Origin: Candidatus Melainabacteria bacterium RIFOXYA2_FULL_32_9 | GTDB taxonomy: Bacteria > Cyanobacteriota > Vampirovibrionia > Gastranaerophilales > UBA9579 | DNA: 32,078 nt | Reading direction: 5' to 3' | NCBI GenBank assembly: GCA_001784615.1 | Contig: MFRQ01000130.1 | Location: 1 to 32,078, forward strand | Shown here: piece after piece, positions 25,716-32,078 of the stretch | Numbering within the stretch: position 1 is the stretch's first letter | How the letters are laid out: each line of letters starts with the position of its first letter | Notes under the pieces: generated by a model | Told to the model about the DNA's origin: nothing | The model's database searches: none | What the model saw: only the letters and a program-made list of their open reading frames with translations | Translations under genes and position numbers: made by a program

Positions 25716-26057
25716 ATGTTTACTATTTCAAAAAATAATGACAAAACAGTAAACCCTCAAAAGCCTATGATTCCAATAGGAATTATTGCTAATTTTCTAG
25801 AATTATCTCCTAAAACATTAAGGTTTTATGAAAAAAACAAGCTGCTCATTCCCGCAAAAACCTTAAAGAAGAGAAAGCTTTACTCCTTGAATGATCTTGA
25901 AAAAGGCAAAGTTATTAAGTATTTATCTATTGAATTAGGTGTTAACATAGCAGGCATCAAGATCATATTCTGTTTACTCACTCAACTTCGTAAAACTGAA
26001 CCTGAAAAGCATATAGAATATATCAACAAATTAGTTCAGGAAAGTGAATCATCTTAA
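25716..26057 (+). CDS. MerR-family regulator, HspR-like
   Basis: A 113-residue DNA-binding protein. Residues 18-57 form the MerR winged-helix: IPIGIIANFLELSPKTLRFYEKNKLL, then RKLYS. Residues 70-82 carry LSIELGVNIAGIK, the signature of HspR-type members, which repress chaperone genes such as dnaK and clpB. No metal-binding cysteine pair is present; the only cysteine is in FCLL (about residue 86). The ATG at 25716 has AAGGGAG five bases upstream; an in-frame TTG at 25593 would add 41 residues unlike any MerR protein and overlap the promoter. It is monocistronic between two chemotaxis clusters, and its targets are unknown. Confidence 0.75.
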   Translation: MFTISKNNDKTVNPQKPMIPIGIIANFLELSPKTLRFYEKNKLLIPAKTLKKRKLYSLNDLEKGKVIKYLSIELGVNIAGIKIIFCLLTQLRKTEPEKHIEYINKLVQESESS

Positions 26058-26120
26058 ATAAAAACTCTTAATAAGTGACCACCCAAAGAACAGAAGTTAA
26101 AAAGATAGCAAATTTCATTC

Positions 26121-26148
26121 TTGTTTATGTAAATACCTATTATATAAA
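26121..26148 (+). promoter_or_regulatory. Possible sigma70-type promoter of the mcp-che operon
   Basis: TTGTTT at 26121-26126 and TATAAA at 26143-26148 are 16 bases apart. The leader to the MCP start would be about 120 bases, including a small hairpin (AGACT/AGTCT near 26204-26220). No match to the flagellar sigma28 consensus is convincing here. Confidence 0.3.
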
Positions 26149-26273
26149 AGTGTACAATATAAATTCTAATTATATTTAATTTACTAATTCCCATGCTTTA
26201 CAAAGACTGAAACTAAGTCTATATTTTAATAAGAACAAGTTAATTATTTAAAAAAATGTAAGGAGATACCTAC

Positions 26274-27989
26274 ATGATTCACTGGTTTAAAAACTTAAAA
26301 ATATTTCAAAAAATCATTGGTTTAGCCGCCATCATGCTACTTTTTATTGTTATTGTTGGAAGTACAGGTTTTTACTATCTTCATAAAAGTGTATTGGCTA
26401 TGCATTATGCATATCATGATGGTTTATTACCTATTCAATGGCTTAATGATAGTAGAACTCAGGTAAGGGCGAATGAAGCTAGCCTTTTATGGATGATAAC
26501 TACCAAAGATCCGGATTTAAAAGAAAAATATGCTCAGGACATTGGAAGCAGAGCAAAAACATTCAACGAAAATATAGCTAAGTATGAAAAAACCGAGTTA
26601 GACGATTATGAAAGAAAACAACTTGATAAATTAAAAGAACATATGAAAATATATAGAGATGCAAGAGTTAAAGTTGCTGACTTAGCTCTAACTGGAAGAA
26701 CGGAAGAGGCATATGCATATTTTGTTAAAAATAAAACCCTGTTTGGTGCTGCGAATGATTATATTCGTGATCTAGCTAGTTATGTTCAGAAAGATGTTGA
26801 AAAAGATAATAACAAAAATGAGGCAAGCTCGAATTTTGCATATATTATTATTATTATAAATATACTAACATCAATACTTATTGCAACAGCATTAGGTATA
26901 TATATAGCCAAAATAATAACAAAACCACTAATGATAACTTTAGAAAAAGTTCAAGAGGTGGCAAAAGGTAATCTTACAATTGAAGAAATTGATATTGAGT
27001 CTAAGGATGAAGTTGGTCAACTTGCTGTAGCACTTAACACCATGACTAAGAACTTACGAAATCTTGTTACACAAGTTATGCATTCAGTAGAAGAAATCTC
27101 AGCCGGATCTGAAGAAATGACCGCCGCTACTGAGCAGACTGCTCAAGGATCTCAGCAGGTTGCAACAAGTGTAACACAATTAGCTGCAGGATCACAGGAA
27201 CAGGCAAACAGTGTAGCAAAAAGCGTTGAAAATATTAACCAAATAAATGAATTCATAAAACAAATAACACAAACAGTAGATGGAGCAGCAAAAGCAGCAC
27301 AGATATCAACCGATCAGGCAAAAGGTGGTTCTGAGCAGGCTGAAGTAGCCATAAATAAGATAAATGAAATCAAGACTTTCTCAATGAATATGTCAAAAGA
27401 TATCGATGAGCTTGGTAAATTAAGTACAGAAATAGAAGCTATTGTAGATCTAATAAAAGGAATAGCAGGTCAGACAAACTTATTGGCATTAAATGCAGCA
27501 ATAGAAGCAGCACGTGCAGGAGAACATGGTAAGGGCTTTGCGGTTGTAGCTGATGAAGTTAAAAAACTTGCTACCCAGTCTGCTGAGGCTACTGATAAAA
27601 TTACTGCAATGATAAAAGAAATTCAGAATAAAACTAAGATTACAGTAGAAACAGTAGATACTGGTGTAAAAAAAGTAGATGAAGGTGTTGTCACGGTTGA
27701 AATAGTTGAAAAAGCTCTTCAAGAATTAGCTCAAAGGACTAATAATAACAAAAATATGATGGAAAATACCGTTGAAAATATGAATAAACTAATGCATAAT
27801 TCTGATAACGTTCTTAGAATGATGGAAAATATTTCAGCAGTTACAGAAGAATCAGCAGCAGGTGCTGAAGAAATATCATCTATTACTGAAGAGCAAACTG
27901 CTAGTCTGGAAGAAATTTCTGCAAGTTCTCAATCATTAGTAAAAATCGCTGAAAACCTCCAAAAACAAGTTTCTACATTTAAAGTTTAA
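26274..27989 (+). CDS. Methyl-accepting chemotaxis protein
   Basis: A 571-residue membrane receptor. It has a first membrane segment at about 13-32, a periplasmic helical domain of about 155 residues (33-188) like a four-helix-bundle sensor, a second membrane segment at about 189-212 and a HAMP domain at about 211-265. The long cytoplasmic coiled coil has the highly conserved tip [37 protein letters not shown] near 396-432, which contacts CheW and CheA. Ala/Glu/Gln-rich methylation helices flank the tip, and no CheR-binding pentapeptide is seen. AAGGAG lies eight bases before the ATG. It is the first gene of the cheW-cheA-cheC-cheY operon; the ligand is unknown. Confidence 0.93.
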   Translation: MIHWFKNLKIFQKIIGLAAIMLLFIVIVGSTGFYYLHKSVLAMHYAYHDGLLPIQWLNDSRTQVRANEASLLWMITTKDPDLKEKYAQDIGSRAKTFNENIAKYEKTELDDYERKQLDKLKEHMKIYRDARVKVADLALTGRTEEAYAYFVKNKTLFGAANDYIRDLASYVQKDVEKDNNKNEASSNFAYIIIIINILTSILIATALGIYIAKIITKPLMITLEKVQEVAKGNLTIEEIDIESKDEVGQLAVALNTMTKNLRNLVTQVMHSVEEISAGSEEMTAATEQTAQGSQQVATSVTQLAAGSQEQANSVAKSVENINQINEFIKQITQTVDGAAKAAQISTDQAKGGSEQAEVAINKINEIKTFSMNMSKDIDELGKLSTEIEAIVDLIKGIAGQTNLLALNAAIEAARAGEHGKGFAVVADEVKKLATQSAEATDKITAMIKEIQNKTKITVETVDTGVKKVDEGVVTVEIVEKALQELAQRTNNNKNMMENTVENMNKLMHNSDNVLRMMENISAVTEESAAGAEEISSITEEQTASLEEISASSQSLVKIAENLQKQVSTFKV

Positions 27990-28042
27990 ATAAACTTGTA
28001 ATTAAAGATATAATATATTAAAAAATAATGAGGTTAAAATTT

Positions 28043-28597
28043 ATGATAGAAGAGTTCAAAGATCAAAAAGAAGTGCAGATGATAGTATTTAAACTGGGTA
28101 ATGAAGAATATGCCGTGCCAATTACCAGTGTACAAGAAATAATTATGCCTCAAACCACTACAAAAATCCCCAAATCCCCCCACTTTGTAGAAGGGGTAAT
28201 AAACCTAAGAGGCCATATTATTCCAATTATTGACGGAAGAAAAAAATTCCAGATGGAAGTCATAAGCAAGATCTCAAATGAGACCAGAATTATGGTATTA
28301 GATGTTAATCAAGAGATCATAGGTTTAGTGGTTGATGCTGTATCTGAGGTGATTCATTTGCAGACAGCTGAGATAGAACCTCCACCTGTAGACGTTGGAG
28401 AAGATTCAGACTTTTTATTGGGAGTAGGCAAATTTCAAAATAGATTGCTAATTCTACTAAATCTCAAAAACTTCTTAGATATCGATGAAGCAAGTAGTCT
28501 AAAAAATCTAACTAAAGTAGTTGAGTCAATAAATCAAGCCAAAGAAACTCAACTTGAGCAGTTAGAAATTGAAGTAAGTCCAAAAAAAGTAAAATAG
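28043..28597 (+). CDS. cheW: Chemotaxis coupling protein CheW
   Basis: A 184-residue scaffold protein linking receptors to CheA. The CheW fold is clear: IVFKLGNEEYAVPITSVQEI, the KIPKSPHFVEGVINLRGHIIPIID motif with the receptor-binding arginine, and VDAVSEVIHL. After the domain ends (about residue 155) there is a charged tail of about 30 residues rich in Glu and Lys, longer than in the 150-170-residue E. coli type. I chose the ATG at 28043, with GAGG nine bases upstream; an ATG at 28028 would add five residues. It lies 53 bases after the MCP and 40 bases before cheA. Confidence 0.93.
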   Translation: MIEEFKDQKEVQMIVFKLGNEEYAVPITSVQEIIMPQTTTKIPKSPHFVEGVINLRGHIIPIIDGRKKFQMEVISKISNETRIMVLDVNQEIIGLVVDAVSEVIHLQTAEIEPPPVDVGEDSDFLLGVGKFQNRLLILLNLKNFLDIDEASSLKNLTKVVESINQAKETQLEQLEIEVSPKKVK

Positions 28598-28637
28598 ACT
28601 TTTAGATTGTATTACAGGTTAATCTAAGGAGTTAAAC

Positions 28638-30620
28638 GTGGAATTAGATCAATATTTAGGGCTGTTTATAGCTGAATCACAGGAAAATCTTCAAAAATTA
28701 AACGAAAACCTGCTAAAGCTTGAAACTAACCCTGAAGATTTGGATATACTTAATGATATATTCAGGGTAGCACATACCTTAAAAGGTATGTCAAGGACTA
28801 TGGGCTTTAATAACATTGGCGATCTAACACATAATATGGAAAACCTTCTTGATCCATTGAGAAATGGCACCGTTAAAGTTAATGATATTATCATTAATAT
28901 CCTGTTTAAGTGTCTTGATGGGCTTGAAGAACTTGTAAAAAAAGTAATTGACGGTAACTACGAAGATAAAGCTTCTGCTAATCACGATTTAATCCAAAAA
29001 CTTCAAGAACTATTGAGTAGTGAACCTATGGAAGAAGCTAAAGCTTCAAGCGAAATCACTTTTAGTGATTATGAAAGAACCTTAATAGATAGCTCAAGAG
29101 AAAAAGGTTATATTGTTAAAGAAATCATTATTTTTCTAGATAAAGATTGTGTTTTACCCGGTGCAAGAGCTTTCATGGTTAATAAAGCTGTCGAACCATT
29201 TGGTGAAATTATAAAAACCCAGCCTGACATCGAAGCTCTTGAAAATGGTGATTTTAAGGAATCATTTAAGTTATTCCAATTAACTCAGCATAGTAATGAG
29301 GAAATAATACAAGCAATTAAATCTGTATCTGAAATAAAAGATGTAATAATAAATGACTACAACTTTGACAAGGTGCAGGAACAACCATCTGAGAAAAATA
29401 ATTCTGAAGAAAAAGAGAACTTTAAAACTGTTTCTAAAGCAATTCCCCAAACCATAAGAGTAAGCGCTGATCGTATGGATAAACTTATGGATCTTGTTGG
29501 TGAGTTAATCATCAGTAAAACCCGTATCAACCAGATTTCTAGCGACTTAAAAGTAGATGTTTTAGCAAGCGCCACAGAATCAATGGGACATATAACCTCT
29601 GATATTCAAGAAATAGTAATGAAACTAAGAATGGTAACCATTGAGCAAGTATTCAATAGATTTCCAAGATTTGTAAGAGATATTTCAAAAGAGCTTGGTA
29701 AAGAGGTTAATCTAAAAATAGTTGGCAAAGATACTGAAATGGATCGAATTGTTATTGATGAAATTGGAGATCCATTAGTCCATTTAATCAGAAATTCCCT
29801 TGATCATGGACTTGAAACACCTGAAGAAAGAATAACTTCTGGAAAATCCGCAAAAGGAACCTTGGAACTACTTGCTTTTAATGAAGGTGATAATATCATA
29901 ATTAAAGTCAGTGATGACGGTAGAGGTATCAATCCTGACAAAGTTAAAAATATTGCTGTTAATAAAGGTGTTATTTCTTCTGAAGAAGCAAAAAATATGT
30001 CTGAAAAAGATGCCCTTGAGTTAATCTTTGCTCCTGGATTCTCAACAGCCGAAGTTGCAACAGATATATCAGGCAGAGGCGTCGGAATGGATGTTGTGAA
30101 GTCTAAAGTTACTGCTTTAGGTGGAAATGTTTCTATAGCATCAGAAAAGAATGTAGGAACCACAATTACAATTGCACTCCCTTCTTCAATGGCAATAGTA
30201 CAGGCATTATTGATAAGAGTGGAAAGTGAAATCTATGCAGCTCCTCTTAACTATATTAGTGAAGTTATTGATGTTCCTATAAATCAAGTTAAAAAAGTCC
30301 AAAATAGAGAAGTAATTGTATTAAGAGGAAAAACGTTACCTTTAATCCGATTACATAAATTACTCGAAATTCCAAATGATCAGAATGCTGATAATAAGTC
30401 ATTAACAGTAGTAATTCTAAAAAGCCAGGATAAATACCTTGGAATTATAATTTCTGAGCTTTTAACCCAGCAAGAAATAGTTATTAAGCCTATAAATAAA
30501 AAACTATGTGCTGATGGATTAATATCAGGCGCTACTACTCTTGGTGACGGTCATGTTGCATTAATCCTAAATATAAATACCTTGCTTAAAACTAATGGTA
30601 TAGGAGATCAACATGTTTAA
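28638..30620 (+). CDS. cheA: Chemotaxis histidine kinase CheA
   Basis: A 660-residue kinase with all five CheA domains: P1 Hpt with phospho-H46 in VAHTLKGMSRTMGF; P2 at about 138-243, which binds CheY or CheB; a linker rich in Glu and Asn; P3 dimerisation at about 270-330 (RMDKLMDLVGELIISKTRI); P4 ATPase with the N box HLIRNSLDHG (N386), DDGRG at 426-430 and GRGVGMD at 479-485; and P5, CheW-like, at about 518-655. Active-site residues look intact. It starts with GTG, supported by AAGGAG six bases upstream. It overlaps cheC by eight bases. It should phosphorylate CheY and CheB when receptors signal. Confidence 0.95.
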   Translation: MELDQYLGLFIAESQENLQKLNENLLKLETNPEDLDILNDIFRVAHTLKGMSRTMGFNNIGDLTHNMENLLDPLRNGTVKVNDIIINILFKCLDGLEELVKKVIDGNYEDKASANHDLIQKLQELLSSEPMEEAKASSEITFSDYERTLIDSSREKGYIVKEIIIFLDKDCVLPGARAFMVNKAVEPFGEIIKTQPDIEALENGDFKESFKLFQLTQHSNEEIIQAIKSVSEIKDVIINDYNFDKVQEQPSEKNNSEEKENFKTVSKAIPQTIRVSADRMDKLMDLVGELIISKTRINQISSDLKVDVLASATESMGHITSDIQEIVMKLRMVTIEQVFNRFPRFVRDISKELGKEVNLKIVGKDTEMDRIVIDEIGDPLVHLIRNSLDHGLETPEERITSGKSAKGTLELLAFNEGDNIIIKVSDDGRGINPDKVKNIAVNKGVISSEEAKNMSEKDALELIFAPGFSTAEVATDISGRGVGMDVVKSKVTALGGNVSIASEKNVGTTITIALPSSMAIVQALLIRVESEIYAAPLNYISEVIDVPINQVKKVQNREVIVLRGKTLPLIRLHKLLEIPNDQNADNKSLTVVILKSQDKYLGIIISELLTQQEIVIKPINKKLCADGLISGATTLGDGHVALILNINTLLKTNGIGDQHV

Positions 30621-31197
30621 TATTTCTGCTTATGAAGAGGATGTTTTAAGAGAACTCAGTAATATTGGTAGTGGAAACGCTGCTACTTCTCTTTCAATTA
30701 TGCTAAATAAAAGGGTTGATATAAATATACCAGTAGTAAAATTTACTAACTTTAAAGATGTTCCTGATTTACTTGAGAATAAAACTCAGGAAAGAGTTAT
30801 CTTTACTTTCAAGCTTACAGAAGCAATAAAAGGATGTATAGGATTTATTGTTACAAATGATGAATTGGAAAGAATTGGCAAAACAGCCTCTCAAGGTTAC
30901 GAGATAGATTCTAAAACTGTCGTATCAGAGATTTCAAATATAATTTCAGGAGCATATATTGGCGCTATTGCTAATATGATGAATACTACTATTAATATAT
31001 CGCCACCTGAAATAACACAAGATAAATTAGATGACCTTTTTAATTCGACAAAATTGTATATAAAAAATCTCTCCGATAAGATTTTATTTATAAGCACAAG
31101 ATTAATTATTGAAGATGAAAAGTTCTCAGGTTTTTATATTTTCTTCCTTGAAAGTAACTCATTAAGAAAAATTTTAGATTATTTCAAAGCATATTAA
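30613..31197 (+). CDS. cheC: CheY-P phosphatase CheC
   Basis: A 194-residue protein of the CheC/CheX/FliY phosphatase family. Both active-site helices are present: E14 and N17 in VLRELSNIGSGNAATSL, and E106 and N109 in VSEISNIISGAY. Two sites identify CheC rather than CheX. It removes phosphate from CheY, speeding the return to baseline. In Bacillus and Thermotoga CheC works with the receptor deamidase CheD, but no cheD gene is in the window. The start lies inside cheA with AGGAG upstream, so synthesis is coupled. No C-terminal FliN-like domain is present, which rules out FliY. Confidence 0.88.
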   Translation: MFNISAYEEDVLRELSNIGSGNAATSLSIMLNKRVDINIPVVKFTNFKDVPDLLENKTQERVIFTFKLTEAIKGCIGFIVTNDELERIGKTASQGYEIDSKTVVSEISNIISGAYIGAIANMMNTTINISPPEITQDKLDDLFNSTKLYIKNLSDKILFISTRLIIEDEKFSGFYIFFLESNSLRKILDYFKAY

Positions 31198-31245
31198 TAA
31201 AGATAAAAAGTAAGATGGATATACAATAATCAAACTGGAGGACTT

Positions 31246-31608
31246 ATGTCAAAAAGAATACTGGTAGTAGATGATGCAGCTTTTATGAGAATGGTATTAA
31301 AAGATATGCTTACCAAGGCTGGTTTCGAAGTGATAGGAGAGGCAACAAATGGCCTCGAAGCAGTTGAAAAATATAAAGAACTGTCTCCTGATCTTGTTAC
31401 CATGGATATTACCATGCCGCAATGTGATGGAATAGCTGCTCTAAAACAAATCATGTCTATAAATTCCAATGCTAAAGTAGTTATGTGCTCTGCTATGGGA
31501 CAACAAGCCATGGTGTTAGAGTCTATTCAGTCAGGTGCTAAAGATTTTATCGTAAAGCCATTCCAGCCTGAAAAAGTTCTTGGCTCTGTGACAAAACTTC
31601 TAGGCTAA
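31246..31608 (+). CDS. cheY: Chemotaxis response regulator CheY
   Basis: A 120-residue single-domain receiver. The acidic pair D9-D10 in VVDDAAFMR, phospho-acceptor D54 in LVTMDITMP, the signalling Ser in VMCSAMGQQ and K104 in IVKPFQ are all present. CheY-P binds the flagellar switch and changes rotation. The wording MSKRILVVDDAAFMRMVLKDML is that of the CheY group found with CheC in Firmicutes and Thermotogae. A strong site (TGGAGG) sits upstream of the ATG. It is the last gene of the mcp-che operon, with a hairpin terminator about 70 bases after its stop. Confidence 0.95.
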   Translation: MSKRILVVDDAAFMRMVLKDMLTKAGFEVIGEATNGLEAVEKYKELSPDLVTMDITMPQCDGIAALKQIMSINSNAKVVMCSAMGQQAMVLESIQSGAKDFIVKPFQPEKVLGSVTKLLG

Positions 31609-31680
31609 ACATCTAAAAATATCTCTAATTTTTAAATATTTCCTGAAACAAAGAAAGATTTTTTACTTTTATCAATATAA

Positions 31681-31722
31681 AAAGAAACATATTTGCTTAT
31701 TTTCGAGCAAATATGTTTCTTT
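31681..31722 (+). terminator. Strong intrinsic-type terminator of the mcp-che operon
   Basis: Seventeen bases (31681-31697) pair perfectly with 31706-31722 around an eight-base loop. The stem is A/T-rich but long, with AAAG at the 5' side and CTTT at the 3' side, followed by ATG and mixed T residues. Its position 72 bases after cheY, with no gene between, fits transcription stopping for the operon. The symmetric stem could act on both strands. Confidence 0.75.
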
Positions 31723-31774
31723 ATGATACTTATCTCTGAAAGATTAAAAAATTTTATGCAGAAGACTACTTAAA

Positions 31775-32078
31775 ATGCAAATTGATAAAATTAATGATGT
31801 TAAATTTATAAACAAATCTCAAGCCAAGAATACTAAGTCACAAAAACCTGTTTAGTCAGAAAATAGAGATAATCCAAATTATCAAATGTCTAACCATTTT
31901 TATGATACTGTTTTCCTTGACAATAAAATAAGTCACCTATTGGAAACACATGATAAGCTGAACACGCCAACCTAATGCTTCCTTCCTTTGATAATGGAGC
32001 ATCATTAATACTGAATTTTAGCATGGGTTGAAAACCTCTTTTAGAATTGAATTATCAAGAGAGACTGTTTGAAAGATG
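31775..32078 (+). pseudogene. Possible broken gene running off the window
   Basis: From ATG 31775 a frame reads 26 codons (MQIDKINDVKFINKSQ...) to TAG, then stays open in the same frame for about 39 more codons (to 31972) before TAA. The reading then seems to continue in another frame from 31975 (MLPSFDNGASLILNFSMG), with a further TGA and open codons to the window end. Two in-frame stops and one frame change in 300 bases, but otherwise protein-like wording, suggest a decaying gene. I cannot name the family. Chance open frames cannot be ruled out in DNA this AT-rich. Confidence 0.3.

Noticed and set aside
29804-30163. A 119-codon antisense frame within cheA
   Set aside because: It mirrors the strongly conserved ATPase domain coding strand; there is no ribosome site or independent family signal.

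Overview
The window is AT-rich chromosomal DNA, by eye roughly 30% G+C, from a motile diderm (Gram-negative-type) bacterium. The diderm assignment rests on a Wza-like SLBB export protein paired with a Wzc-like co-polymerase. Motility is inferred from an almost complete chemotaxis set and the first two enzymes of pseudaminic acid synthesis; no flagellin or flagellar structural gene lies here. CheC, a CheA with its own P2 domain and very low G+C argue against Enterobacteria. A low-G+C lineage such as the non-photosynthetic Cyanobacteriota (Melainabacteria/Vampirovibrionia) is possible, but nothing in the sequence proves it.

Layout. (1) 250-1323, plus strand: a stand-alone radical SAM/SPASM protein. 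(2) 1569-3722, minus strand: pseC and pseB, with a possible 31-residue membrane peptide ORF (3748-3843) and a sigma70-like promoter ahead of them. (3) 3726-4602: a long spacer that also carries the decayed C-terminal end of a polyprenyl-phosphate sugar-1-phosphate transferase. (4) 4603-12777, plus strand: a compact polysaccharide operon (SLBB export protein, Wzc-like co-polymerase, WecG/TagA-type transferase, O-antigen polymerase/ligase, GT2 transferase, Wzx-like flippase). (5) 13277-17265: acetyltransferase, two GT4 transferases and an (alpha/alpha)-barrel-type protein of unknown function. (6) 17474-22310: VanZ-like protein, UDP-ManNAc-type dehydrogenase, TPR/glycosyltransferase fusion and GDP-fucose synthase, separated by repeat-rich gaps. 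(7) 22452-31608: chemotaxis genes cheB, cheR and an OmpR-type regulator, then an HspR-like MerR regulator, then mcp-cheW-cheA-cheC-cheY closed by a strong hairpin terminator at 31681-31722. (8) 31775-32078: what looks like a broken gene running off the window.

How it fits together. The polysaccharide genes form a Wzx/Wzy-type assembly line: nucleotide-sugar enzymes supply precursors, GT2, GT4 and GT26 enzymes build a lipid-linked repeat, the flippase and polymerase move and join it, and the SLBB and Wzc-like pair controls length and export. Two parts are unusual. The only initiating sugar-phosphate transferase visible is a pseudogene, and the Wzc-like protein lacks a recognisable Walker A lysine. 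PseBC, the TPR-glycosyltransferase and the GDP-fucose enzyme near the chemotaxis genes fit surface or flagellin glycosylation, but this is inference.

Several gaps carry G+C-richer palindromic repeats with the core TGTCATTGCGAG, a 138-bp element with terminal inverted repeats, and three 58-bp tandem units. These dispersed elements are the most unusual non-coding content. I found no tRNA, rRNA, CRISPR array, transposase or phage gene, and no convincing wholly new system. The best leads for novelty are the unknown barrel protein, the degenerate kinase domain and the repeat elements.
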